From the NCBI GenBank assembly GCA_009919985.1, contig RGAX01000075.1:1-11902 (forward strand): a stretch of 11,902 nt of DNA, given 5' to 3'. Position 1 is the stretch's first letter. The number at the start of each line of letters is the position of its first letter. The notes below the pieces were generated by a model, which saw only the letters and a list, made by a program, of their open reading frames with translations, was not told the DNA's origin and ran no database searches. Made by a program: the position numbers and the translations under genes. Shown piece by piece: positions 1-7,221 of this stretch. The DNA is from Opitutaceae bacterium. GTDB lineage: Bacteria > Verrucomicrobiota > Verrucomicrobiia > Opitutales > Opitutaceae.

Positions 1-147
1 CCGACTGGGTTGCCTCTATCGATCTGGAAGCGGCAGCCGCACCGTAACCGCCAGCGGCAGAAAAACGATCAAGGCCATGGTCGTCCAATCGCTTTGGAGG
101 GTTGCGTGCCTTGACATCCACCCGAGCCGGTAAGACCGTCATACGCC

Positions 148-393
148 ATGGTTGCGATCACCTTCAAAGTTTCACCGGAAGAGGCCCGTAAAATTCGCGC
201 CGCCGCCAGGGCCGCTCATCGCACCGTTTCCGCTCATATTCGCTCCGCACTGCTGCCTCTTGCACCCGCGCCCCGACCCCGGCTCGTCTTGCGCTACCAT
301 CCGGTTTCCGGGCTCCCCTACAACGCCGGCGGAAAAAATCTGCCCACCGTCAGCCTGACCGACATCAAGGCCGCCCTGGCTGACTTCCCGTGA
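148..393 (+). CDS. Ribbon-helix-helix antitoxin (VapB-like) of a toxin-antitoxin pair
   Basis: This 81-residue protein is probably the DNA-binding antitoxin of the adjacent PIN toxin. Residues 2-8 (VAITFKV) read as the beta strand of a ribbon-helix-helix domain. Helices at about 9-21 (SPEEARKIRAAAR) and 25-36 (RTVSAHIRSALL) follow, as in CopG/MetJ-type repressors. The tail from about 45 to 81, ending in a short amphipathic segment (SLTDIKAALADF), would be the part that wraps the toxin. Its last codon and stop overlap the toxin's GTG start, so the two are surely co-translated. Such antitoxins usually repress their own promoter as a complex with the toxin. A TTGACA hexamer lies at 111-116, but no convincing -10 follows it, and no strong ribosome binding site is visible before the ATG. 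Role inferred from fold pattern and context; subfamily not assigned. Confidence 0.8.
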   Translation: MVAITFKVSPEEARKIRAAARAAHRTVSAHIRSALLPLAPAPRPRLVLRYHPVSGLPYNAGGKNLPTVSLTDIKAALADFP

Positions 394-761
394 AATACCT
401 GTTGGATGTGAACGCGCTGATGGCGTGGAGCCATCCCACTGCCGCTGAACACGCCCACTTCCACGCGTGGGCAAAGGCCGCCGGCTTTGACGCGCTCGCC
501 ACGTGCGCCCACGTCGAGCTTGGTTTCATCCGCGTCACCATGCAGACGCTGCGCTTTTCGCTCGCTGATGCCCAAAAAGCTCTGGCCGAAATGAAGAAGC
601 ACACAGGTGGATTCGTTGCCAACGCGCCATTGCCCTCGCTCGCCTCGTGGGCCAGCACCGCGGCAAAAACCTCCGACGCCTATCTGGTGCAGCTTGCCGA
701 ATCCGCGGGCCTGAAGCTCGCCACGTTTGATACCGGTATTCCCGGCGCGGTGCAAATTTGA
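390..761 (+). CDS. PIN-domain ribonuclease toxin (VapC-like)
   Basis: A 123-residue PIN-domain protein, likely a Mg-dependent endoribonuclease toxin. The acidic active-site set is complete: Asp6 (LLDVNAL), Glu43 (HVELGFIRV), Asp96 (TSDAYLVQLA) and Asp114 (ATFDTGI). The order and spacing are typical of VapC toxins, and the length fits the family. Translation begins at a GTG whose last two bases and the following A form the antitoxin's TGA stop (GTGA overlap). This gives coupled translation with the antitoxin first. The intact catalytic set argues that the toxin is active and not decayed. The pair sits next to a degraded surface-protein remnant, which suggests an accessory stretch. RNA target unknown. 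Confidence 0.88.
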   Translation: MKYLLDVNALMAWSHPTAAEHAHFHAWAKAAGFDALATCAHVELGFIRVTMQTLRFSLADAQKALAEMKKHTGGFVANAPLPSLASWASTAAKTSDAYLVQLAESAGLKLATFDTGIPGAVQI

Positions 762-953
762 CTCGCCCGTAGGGTTCGTTCCCGAGCGACGTTCAGCTAT
801 TGGAACAGCTAAAATTCGGGCAAAGCTGGGGTCCCGCTGGTCGGTAAACATGCACTCGGCGGCCCAACGGACGACCGATTTTCAGGGGAACGGATAGCCC
901 AATCGACGGGCCTGGGGCCGTCGGTGCGTGCTGTCGGATGAAGCAGAATAGCC
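762..953. other. Non-coding gap between the toxin gene and the pseudogene
   Basis: No credible coding region is visible here on either strand; the open frame on the minus strand is only the antisense of the toxin gene. The one structured element is an imperfect inverted repeat at 904-923 (CGACGG ... CCGTCG, with CC/GG pairing inside). It could be a weak hairpin past the end of either neighbour, but it lacks a T-tract. Confidence 0.4.
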
Positions 954-1391
954 TCACGGCACTTCGTAAATCTCGATCAGCGCGACACCCGAGGATGCGT
1001 TCTTCGCTGATTTGATCTGCGCGGTGTAAGCGCCTGGATTGAGCGTGAGCAACACGGCGGAGTCCTTGCTGCCTCTAGGCAAGGTGAACGCTACGGTCTG
1101 GATTGCCGCCGTCGTGATCGCCGCACTGTTCGCCCAACCTTCGTTGGTGGCGATGACCTTGCTGTCTTGGTGGATCGTGAGCGCAGGATCAGCCAGCGCG
1201 CCGGAGATGCCGAAGCTCGTCAGCGAAGGACCAATACCACGGATGAGCAGCGTCCTCCCGGCGAAGCTGCGGGCGCGGGCGCCGAGTTAGGCGTAAACGA
1301 AAGCTCGCCGCTCGCCACCGTCACGGAAAGCGTACCGTAGGTCCCAACGTGCGGGTCGTCGATCCAGCGAAGGCGCCCCAACATCGCTGTG
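954..1391 (-). pseudogene. Frameshifted C-terminal remnant of a large exported/surface protein
   Basis: Read on the minus strand, two adjoining frames carry protein-like sequence. The C-terminal part spans about 1268 down to a TGA at 954-956. It reads from FAGRTLLIRGIGPSL through ALADPALTI and PRGSKDSAVLLTLNPGAYTA to GVALIEIYEVP. That is the pattern of a C-terminal domain I recognise from big secreted proteins of Verrucomicrobiota. The upstream part (about 1391-1270) is in another frame, with GTYGTLSVTVASGELSFTPN. This weakly resembles VCBS or cadherin-like repeats. In the C-terminal frame a TAA at 1287-1289 blocks any read-through. A one-base loss near 1268-1275 would reconnect the two. The upstream frame meets a TAG at 1394-1396, just beside the hairpin at 1406-1435, and the rest of the gene is missing. 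I read it as a decayed fragment. Family name is from memory; a sequencing error at the frameshift cannot be excluded, but the missing N-terminus stands regardless. Confidence 0.65.
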
Positions 1392-1395
1392 ACCT

Positions 1396-1441
1396 AAAAA
1401 AAGTTGGCCGGTCACGTACCCCTACGTGACCGGCCTTTGCT
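1396..1441 (-). terminator. Strong intrinsic terminator, possibly bidirectional
   Basis: A perfect 13-bp stem pairs 1406-1418 (GGCCGGTCACGTA) with 1423-1435 (TACGTGACCGGCC) around a CCCC loop. For minus-strand transcripts the hairpin is followed, after AAC, by seven T residues (1396-1402 on the other strand). This ends the operon whose last stop codon is at 1570. On the plus strand it is followed by TTTGCTTTCTT, a weaker tract, so it may also work in that direction. Confidence 0.85.
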
Positions 1442-1569
1442 TTCTTACTTACCCCAATCTCCCCCGCTAAGCGGAGGAGAAATTATACTTACGTGTATAT
1501 AGATAACACAAGTCGCCGAAAGTTCCAGCGAACGGAGCGTTTTTCTTTTTTCCCTTATCCGCGAGGGAG
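1436..1569. other. Untranslated tail of the sugar-acid operon
   Basis: This stretch lies between the epimerase stop and the terminator and would be the 3' untranslated part of the operon mRNA. It includes an AT-rich patch at about 1480-1510 with a small inverted repeat (TATAC at 1484-1488, GTATA at 1495-1499). A purine-rich GGAGGAG on the plus strand near 1473 has no proper start codon after it. No gene is seen. Confidence 0.45.
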
Positions 1570-2658
1570 TTATCGCGAGGAAAAACGGTATTCGGTCGTC
1601 GAACGGAAGGGCGTGCCGGGGCGCACGATCGTGGAGGGAAACGTGAGGTGATTGACCGAGTCAGGGAAATGCTGCGTCTCGAGGCACACATAAGCCTTAC
1701 GCCCGGCCACGGGTGAGGCGTTGAGGGTACTCGTGTAGAGCTGCATCCCCGGCTCCGTCGTCCACACCTCGACCTGGCGGCCACTCACCGCATCGCTCAC
1801 TCGGGCAGCAAAGCGGAGGGAGGCGTCGCTAGCGGGGCGGTTGATGACGTAGTTGTGGTCGTAGATCGCGCGCGGGCCCAAGTCCCCTGCCCGGCTACCC
1901 AAGCGCGTGGGGCGCGTGAAATCGAAAACGGTACCGCGCACGGGAGGCAAGGCGCCGGTGGGGAGCTTCTCGACATCGACGGCGGTGTAACGCTCGGCGG
2001 CGATCTCGACCAAGTAGTCGATGACGTCGGCACCGGGGTTGAGGTTAAAATAAGCGTGATTGGTGAGGTTGAGCGGCGTGGGTGCGCTGGTCGTCGCGGC
2101 GTAATCGAGGCGCAGCGTATCGTCGTCGGTCAACGTGTACGTGACCGAAACATTGAGCGTGCCGGGATAACCTTCCTCGCCCGCGACGCTGATGTAGCTG
2201 AGCCGCACACTAGACGAGCGGCCGGCGTCGGGCACCTCGGGGCGCCAGACGACGAATTTAAAACCGCGCTTGCCACCGTGCATGTGGTGCGGGGGCGAGT
2301 TGGGCGTGAGCACGTAGGTGCGGCCATCGAGCGTGAAGCGGGCGTGGGCTATTCGGTTGGCTACGCGGCCCATGACGGCGCCGGATTGCGGAAAGCCCTC
2401 CGCCAAGCCACGAGGAGTCGGGATGATCTCGTTGACCATGGCAGCGAATTTGCCGGTGCGATCCGGCATGCGCAGATCGGCCAACGTTGCACCTAAGGTG
2501 AGGATCTTAGCGGAGGAGCCGTGGGCATTCGTAAGGGTGAAGCTCTCGACTTCGACGCCTTCGGGGGTGCGCCCCACGAGGGCGCGCTGCACCGCCGCCG
2601 AGGCCGCGTGGGCGTAGAGAAAAAGTACTGCAAACGCTAGGAGCAGAATGCGAGGCAT
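1570..2658 (-). CDS. galM: Exported aldose 1-epimerase (galactose mutarotase family)
   Basis: It interconverts alpha and beta anomers of free aldoses. The 362-residue protein starts with a clear signal peptide (hydrophobic residues 4-20, cleavage likely after ASA at 19-21), so it should act outside the cytoplasm. Family landmarks appear in order: GRVANRIAHARF (97-108), HHMHGG with His127 (124-129), GEEGYPG (160-166), LTNHAYFNL with the catalytic-acid His201, DHNYVI (267-272) and ETQHFPDSVN with the catalytic-base Glu327. The length matches exported GalM proteins. It starts 33 bases after the dehydrogenase stop and is the last gene before the terminator, so it is very likely part of the sugar-acid operon. 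No clear Shine-Dalgarno is seen. An exported mutarotase fits a periplasmic sugar-processing step feeding the cytosolic enzymes, but its true sugar is not shown by the sequence. Confidence 0.92.
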   Translation of the reverse strand: MPRILLLAFAVLFLYAHAASAAVQRALVGRTPEGVEVESFTLTNAHGSSAKILTLGATLADLRMPDRTGKFAAMVNEIIPTPRGLAEGFPQSGAVMGRVANRIAHARFTLDGRTYVLTPNSPPHHMHGGKRGFKFVVWRPEVPDAGRSSSVRLSYISVAGEEGYPGTLNVSVTYTLTDDDTLRLDYAATTSAPTPLNLTNHAYFNLNPGADVIDYLVEIAAERYTAVDVEKLPTGALPPVRGTVFDFTRPTRLGSRAGDLGPRAIYDHNYVINRPASDASLRFAARVSDAVSGRQVEVWTTEPGMQLYTSTLNASPVAGRKAYVCLETQHFPDSVNHLTFPSTIVRPGTPFRSTTEYRFSSR

Positions 2659-2691
2659 GTGTTTTTGAAAACGGGGTAAGAATGCGGATGG

Positions 2692-4284
2692 TTACATCGG
2701 CGCAGTGGTGCGCACGCCGTTAACCAGTCGCATGAGTCCAAGTGGGTTCGCGTCTTGGAGCGCCGCCGGCAACAACGCCGCCGGGAAGCCTTGATAACAC
2801 ACGGGCCGCGCAAACCGCAGCAACGCCGCCGTGCCAACCGAGGTGAAGCGCGCATCGCTCGCCGCCGGCGAGGGCCCACCGTGGTGCATCGCGTGGCTCA
2901 CTTCGACACCCGTGGGAAAGGCATTGATGACAAGGCGACCGGCTTTCTGCTCAAGCAAAGCGACCAACGCGCGCGCGGCGCCAAGGTCCTCGGCGTTGCC
3001 GTGGAGGGTCGCGGTGAGTTGGCCTTCGAGCGCTCGGGCGCAGGCAAGAAGTTCGGCGGGAGTTTCCCCGCATACAACGAGCGTGAACGGCCCAAACGCC
3101 TCCGTCGCAAGCTCCGGATGTTTGAGGAAATTTGCGGCACTGGTGAGGGCGACACTTGGCTGGCCCTCGGTTTTCTGAGCGACGGGCGCAGCTTGGGCGG
3201 TGGCGAGCAACGTGACCCCCGCGAGCGCCGTGATCTTTTGTCGATTCCCCTCAAAGGCCGTGCGAATTCCGGGGGTGAGCATCGTCGCGCACGCCGCACC
3301 TTGAACGCCGGTCGCGAGTGCTTGGAGAAACGCATCCGTCTCCGCGCCGCGCTGCACAAACACGAGACCGGGCTTGGTGCAGAATTGCCCCACGCCGAGT
3401 GTGAACGAACCCAATAAACCCGTCGCAATCGCCGCGCCGCGCTCGCGCACGGCACCGGGTAAAAGAAACACCGGGTTCAAGCTGCTCATTTCCGCAAACA
3501 CCGGAATCGGATGCGCCCGCGCCGCCGCCGCGTCGCACAACGCACGCCCCGCCGCATGTGAACCGGTGAAACCCACCGCGGTGGTCGCCGGATGTTTCAC
3601 CATCGCGATACCAACACTCGTACCGCCGCCGTGCACGAGAGAAAATAGCCCCGCCGGCAAACCGCACGCCGCAACCGCACGCACCACGGCCTGAGCGACA
3701 AGTTCGGCGGTGCCCGCGTGCGCGCGATGGGCTTTCACAACGACCGAGCAACCGGCCGCAAGCGCTGATGCCGTGTCGCCGCCCGCGACCGAGAACGCGA
3801 AAGGAAAATTGCTCGACCCAAAAACGACGACCGGCCCGAGCGCGATCAACATGCGCCGCAGATCGGGTCGTGGGAGCGGTTGCCGCTCAGGCAGAGCCGG
3901 ATCGATGCGTGCATCGATCCAAGAACCGTCGCGCACAACGGCGGCAAACAAACGGAGCTGGCCACAGGTGCGTGCGCGTTCGCCGGTGAGACGCGCGAGC
4001 GGGAGGCCGGTCTCGGCGTGGGCGCGTTGGAGAAGCACGTCGCCGAGCGCCTCGATCTCGGTGGCGATGGCCTCGAGCAGTTGCGCGCGCGTGGCCGCAG
4101 GACGTTCGCGGTAATCTGCAAAGGCCTGCGCCGCCGCCTGCAGCGCGGTGTCGACCTCGACGAGCGAGGCTTCGTGAAAATCGGGCGCGAGCGTTTCGCC
4201 CGTAGCGGGATTGATCGCGCGAAAGGTCACGCCGCCGGTGGCGCCGGGCTGACCGGCGAGCAGACTTTTTCCAGTGAGACTCAT
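2692..4284 (-). CDS. Alpha-ketoglutaric semialdehyde dehydrogenase (2,5-dioxopentanoate dehydrogenase)
   Basis: A 530-residue NAD(P)-dependent aldehyde dehydrogenase that would oxidise 2,5-dioxopentanoate to 2-oxoglutarate, the last step of the Weimberg route. Catalytic residues are complete: Asn159 (GSSNFP), Glu265 (FAEMSSLNPVF) and Cys302 (GQFCTKPG). The pattern around them (VAGGDTASALAAGC, VGFTGSHAAGRAL, MSSLNPVFLLPGA, and the ending AMHHGGPSPAASD) is that of the ketoglutaric semialdehyde branch, not of general ALDHs. I take the ATG at 4284, four bases after the upstream stop, because MSLTGKSLLAG is the normal family N-terminus. A longer frame reaches back to 4326 but runs inside the upstream gene. 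Translation is probably coupled to that gene. Substrate assignment rests on family resemblance plus the two neighbouring dehydratases, which would make exactly this semialdehyde. Confidence 0.9.
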   Translation of the reverse strand: MSLTGKSLLAGQPGATGGVTFRAINPATGETLAPDFHEASLVEVDTALQAAAQAFADYRERPAATRAQLLEAIATEIEALGDVLLQRAHAETGLPLARLTGERARTCGQLRLFAAVVRDGSWIDARIDPALPERQPLPRPDLRRMLIALGPVVVFGSSNFPFAFSVAGGDTASALAAGCSVVVKAHRAHAGTAELVAQAVVRAVAACGLPAGLFSLVHGGGTSVGIAMVKHPATTAVGFTGSHAAGRALCDAAAARAHPIPVFAEMSSLNPVFLLPGAVRERGAAIATGLLGSFTLGVGQFCTKPGLVFVQRGAETDAFLQALATGVQGAACATMLTPGIRTAFEGNRQKITALAGVTLLATAQAAPVAQKTEGQPSVALTSAANFLKHPELATEAFGPFTLVVCGETPAELLACARALEGQLTATLHGNAEDLGAARALVALLEQKAGRLVINAFPTGVEVSHAMHHGGPSPAASDARFTSVGTAALLRFARPVCYQGFPAALLPAALQDANPLGLMRLVNGVRTTAPM

Positions 4285-4288
4285 AAAT

Positions 4289-5110
4289 TTATGCGATGGA
4301 GTTAACGAGCGTGCCGATGGGCGCAATGGTGATACGGACTTCGTCGCCGCTAAGCAGCGTAAAATTATCAGGCGGGACCACTCCTGTGCCCGTCATGAGG
4401 TAGCAGCCTCGAGGAAACGCGTTGTCGCGAAACAGAAATTCGGCGAGCGAGACAAAGGTGCGCTTGATCTGGCTGAGGGTCGTACAACCCGCGAACACGT
4501 CTGCCCCGTCACGCTGGATCACGATGGAAATTTCCGTCGTCAGTGGCAGTGCTTCATCCGTGACAAGCAATGCCGGCCCGAGCGCCGCCGAGCGGTCGTA
4601 AACTTTGGCCTGTGGGAGGTAGAGGGGGTTTTCGCCCTCGATATCGCGGGAGCTCATATCGTTACCGATAGTATAACCAAAAATGCGACCCTGCGCGTTG
4701 ATCGCGAGCGTAAGCTCGGGCTCAGGTACATTCCACTTGGAATCACCACGGATACGCACCGGCTCGCCGTTCGCGGACACGCGGTGCGGAGTAGCCTTAA
4801 AGAAGATCTCCGGTCGCTCGGCGTGATAGACACGGTCGTAAAAGGTCCCGCCGCCCGTACCTTTTGACTCTTCTTTACGCGCGGTCATACTACGAAAATA
4901 CGTTACGCCGGCCGCCCACACTTCCTGCGACTGCAGCGGCGCAGAGACTTTTTCTGGGACCCTAGCCGCCGGTGCGTTCGCAAGCTTACCGCGCAAAAAC
5001 GCGGCGGGGTCGGCCTGGGTGAAAAGCGTGTCGAGCGATACGTCGAGCCGTAGCGTGCGAGTGTCGATGACAGCGACAAGATGATCAAAAGCGGGGTAGA
5101 TCAGGATCAT
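4289..5110 (-). CDS. 2-keto-3-deoxy-pentonate dehydratase, FAH fold (XylX-like)
   Basis: A 273-residue member of the fumarylacetoacetate hydrolase superfamily. It most likely dehydrates 2-keto-3-deoxy-D-xylonate (or the L-arabonate equivalent) to 2,5-dioxopentanoate. Typical signatures are EVWAAGVTY (63-71), YDRVYHAERPEIFFKATP (91-108), IRGDSKWNVPEPEL (120-133), GYTIGNDMSSRDIEGENPLYLPQAKVYD split across 145-172, and GPALLV. The presumed metal ligands are Glu130 and Glu132 (EPE) and Asp151 (GND). The start ATG overlaps the stop of the upstream dehydratase (ATGA), and the dehydrogenase begins four bases downstream, so all three are co-translated. The family also includes hydrolases and decarboxylases. 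The dehydratase call comes from resemblance to the KdaD/XylX group and from its position between a sugar-acid dehydratase and a ketoglutaric semialdehyde dehydrogenase. No motif I can see fixes the sugar's stereochemistry. Confidence 0.85.
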   Translation of the reverse strand: MILIYPAFDHLVAVIDTRTLRLDVSLDTLFTQADPAAFLRGKLANAPAARVPEKVSAPLQSQEVWAAGVTYFRSMTARKEESKGTGGGTFYDRVYHAERPEIFFKATPHRVSANGEPVRIRGDSKWNVPEPELTLAINAQGRIFGYTIGNDMSSRDIEGENPLYLPQAKVYDRSAALGPALLVTDEALPLTTEISIVIQRDGADVFAGCTTLSQIKRTFVSLAEFLFRDNAFPRGCYLMTGTGVVPPDNFTLLSGDEVRITIAPIGTLVNSIA

Positions 5111-7068
5111 GGGCAGGAAGGTCGGTTCAGCAGTGCTTTAATGCGAGGTACGTCGTAGACGCAGCCACCCCAACTGCCGCCGCTCACACTTTGGAGCGCA
5201 GCCCACAGTTCGGTGTCGGCCGGGATGTTGGGATCGGGGGTAAGTTTTTCGCAGATCGGCCGGGCCGCGAGTTCGGCGTTAGGATCGGTCGAGGCTGTGG
5301 TATTAGACCCGCCAACAAAATCTACTGAACCTTCAAGTCGACGCGTATCAATGCGCACACGCAGCACATCACCATCACGTAATTTGCCCAGCGGCCCCCC
5401 TGCCCATGCCTCGGGGCTGATGTGGCCGATGCAAGGCCCGGTCGACACGCCGGAAAAACGTCCGTCCGTAAGTAGCACCACACCCTTGGCCTTCGGCAGA
5501 TATTTGAGGGCGGAGGTGATCTGGTAAGTCTCGGGCATCCCACTGGTCGGCCCGATCCCACACAACACCACGATTTCGCCCTGCCGCAGCGCATCGGATC
5601 CGCGCGACTTAATTGCCGTGATCGCGGCATCTTCCGAACCAAAGACGCGCGCCGGTCCCTCGTGGAAAAACACGCCTTCGCCATCAAGTAAGGTGGGGTC
5701 GATTGCCGTGCTTTTAACGAGCGCGCCCTCGGGGGCGAGGTTGCCGCGCAAAAAGGATACCGTACTGGTCATCCCCGCGGCACGCGCACGATCAGGCGCG
5801 AGAATGACCTTGGCCGGATCGATACCGTCGAGGTCGCGTAGCTTTTGCTGAAAGCGCGCGCGTCGTTCTGATTGCTCCCACCACGCCAGATTCTCACCCA
5901 GGGTTTGCCCTGTCACCGTCAGCGCATCGAGCCGGAGTAACCCGAGCTCTCGTAGGCGCAGCATCACCTCGGGCACACCGCCCGCCAGGAACACGTCCAC
6001 CGTCGCATAATGAGTCGGCCCGTTGGGCAACACATCCACCAATCGAGGCACCTGCGCATTGATCCGCGCCCAATCCTCCACCGTTGGACGGCGTAGCCCG
6101 GCCGCGTGCGCGATCGCCGGCACGTGCAGCACCAGATTGGTCGAACCGCCGACCGCCGCGTGCACCACCATGGCGTTGTGCACCGCATCGTCCGTCAATA
6201 TCCCAGCCATGGTCTTGCCGGTACTCTCCATCGCCATCACGGCCAGGGCCGAGCGTCGCGCCATGTCGCGCCATACCGCCGAGCCCGAGGGACTGAGCGC
6301 TGAGTGCGGCAAGGACAACCCAAGCGCTTCGCCTACGACCTGCGAGGTCGCCGCCGTACCCATAAATTGACACCCGCCGCCAGGTGAGCCGCACGCGCGA
6401 CACCCCATCTGCGCGGCGTAATCGAGCGTGATTTCTCCCTGCGCAAAACGCGCCGCCAGCGTCTGCACTTTTGCGGTGTCCTCGGCCTCTTCGGCTTTGA
6501 GCGTGGTCCCACCCGGCACCAACACGCCGGGTAAATGTTTCGTTCCCGCCAACGCCATCATCATAGCCGGGAGCCCCTTGTCGCAGGTCGCCACCCCGAC
6601 CACACCACGACAGGTCGGCAACGACCGGATCAACCGACGAAACACCACCGCTGCGTCATTGCGAAACGGCAAACTATCAAACATCGCCGTCGTGCCGTTG
6701 GAGCGGCCGTCACACGGGTCGCTCACGTAGCCTGCAAACGGCGTAGCCCCATGCGCCGCAAAAGTCCGGGCCGCTTCTTCCATCAATAAGCCAACCTCCC
6801 AGTGCCCGGTGTGATAACCAAGAGCGATCGCAGTGCCGTCGGGCGCGCGAATGCCACCCTGTGTGCTGAGAATTAAAAACTCCTTGCCGAGCAGTTTGCG
6901 GGGGTCCCAGCCCATACCAGCATTTTGCGTCATGCCAAAAACATATCCACTGGTGGCGCCGCGCAAAAGCTGGGCCGTCAGGGGTAGTTTTCCCGTCGGC
7001 CCGGGAGCGGTCGTTCGCAACGCGTAGATCGTGGGATCGGCGGAATCGAGAAAAGCAGGGTGAGGCAT
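5107..7068 (-). CDS. yjhG: D-xylonate dehydratase, IlvD/EDD family, YjhG/YagF type
   Basis: This enzyme removes water from a sugar acid, most likely D-xylonate, to give the 2-keto-3-deoxy acid, and it opens the operon. The 653-residue product follows E. coli YjhG closely along its length, for example FGMTQNAGMGW (44-54), YVSDPCDGR (114-122), GVASCDKG-like GVATCDKG (158-165), GGGCQFMGTA (230-239), VHAAVGGSTNL (302-312), LPNGPTHYATV and TDGRFSGVSTG (534-544). Iron-sulfur cysteines are Cys119, Cys162 and Cys233. Lys164 and Ser542 match active-site positions of the family. I choose the ATG at 7068, since MPHPAFLDSADPTIYALRT lines up with the E. coli N-terminus; the frame runs back to 7134 without conserved sequence. 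The gene is divergent from the AMP nucleosidase. The D-xylonate call rests on the known activity of YjhG and YagF and on the pathway neighbours. Confidence 0.93.
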   Translation of the reverse strand: MPHPAFLDSADPTIYALRTTAPGPTGKLPLTAQLLRGATSGYVFGMTQNAGMGWDPRKLLGKEFLILSTQGGIRAPDGTAIALGYHTGHWEVGLLMEEAARTFAAHGATPFAGYVSDPCDGRSNGTTAMFDSLPFRNDAAVVFRRLIRSLPTCRGVVGVATCDKGLPAMMMALAGTKHLPGVLVPGGTTLKAEEAEDTAKVQTLAARFAQGEITLDYAAQMGCRACGSPGGGCQFMGTAATSQVVGEALGLSLPHSALSPSGSAVWRDMARRSALAVMAMESTGKTMAGILTDDAVHNAMVVHAAVGGSTNLVLHVPAIAHAAGLRRPTVEDWARINAQVPRLVDVLPNGPTHYATVDVFLAGGVPEVMLRLRELGLLRLDALTVTGQTLGENLAWWEQSERRARFQQKLRDLDGIDPAKVILAPDRARAAGMTSTVSFLRGNLAPEGALVKSTAIDPTLLDGEGVFFHEGPARVFGSEDAAITAIKSRGSDALRQGEIVVLCGIGPTSGMPETYQITSALKYLPKAKGVVLLTDGRFSGVSTGPCIGHISPEAWAGGPLGKLRDGDVLRVRIDTRRLEGSVDFVGGSNTTASTDPNAELAARPICEKLTPDPNIPADTELWAALQSVSGGSWGGCVYDVPRIKALLNRPSCP

Positions 7069-7144
7069 CGGCAGGAAACGCGCCGCGGCACCGGCAGCGC
7101 GCTCACTAGGTAGACACGACTCCTGCCGGAACATAAATCAGAAA

Positions 7145-7160
7145 AACAGAAATCTCTGTT
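7145..7160. promoter_or_regulatory. Palindrome in the divergent dehydratase/amn promoter region (possible operator)
   Basis: AACAGA at 7145-7150 and TCTGTT at 7155-7160 form a 6-4-6 inverted repeat around AATC. It lies in the 153-base gap between two divergent genes, 77 bases before the chosen dehydratase start and 62 before amn. The flanks are AT-rich compared with the rest of the window, as expected near promoters, but I could not place a convincing sigma-70 promoter. It may be a regulator site or chance. Confidence 0.3.
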
Positions 7161-7221
7161 CTCGGTTGCTACCCACAACTTTTGCGTGTCCTTCGCCTCG
7201 GCACCCGCTAAACCTAAAGCC

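Noticed and set aside
3..47. An open end in frame 3 (DWVASIDLEAAAAP then stop) that might be the tail of a gene to the left.
   Set aside because: Fifteen codons are too few to judge, and another frame stays open to about 133, so no call is safe.
1039..1290. Open frame of 83 codons on the plus strand.
   Set aside because: It is antisense to the surface-protein remnant, whose sequence on the other strand is clearly protein-like; its own translation shows no family pattern.
1493..1651. Small GTG-started frame on the plus strand after a GGAGGAG purine run.
   Set aside because: The spacing to the GTG is too long, the product is low in recognisable features, and it runs into the antisense of the epimerase C-terminus.
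1855..2496. A 213-codon open frame on the plus strand.
   Set aside because: It is the antisense shadow of the epimerase gene, common in GC-rich DNA.
2755..3417. A 220-codon open frame on the plus strand.
   Set aside because: It is antisense to the semialdehyde dehydrogenase, is very rich in Arg and Gly, and matches no family.
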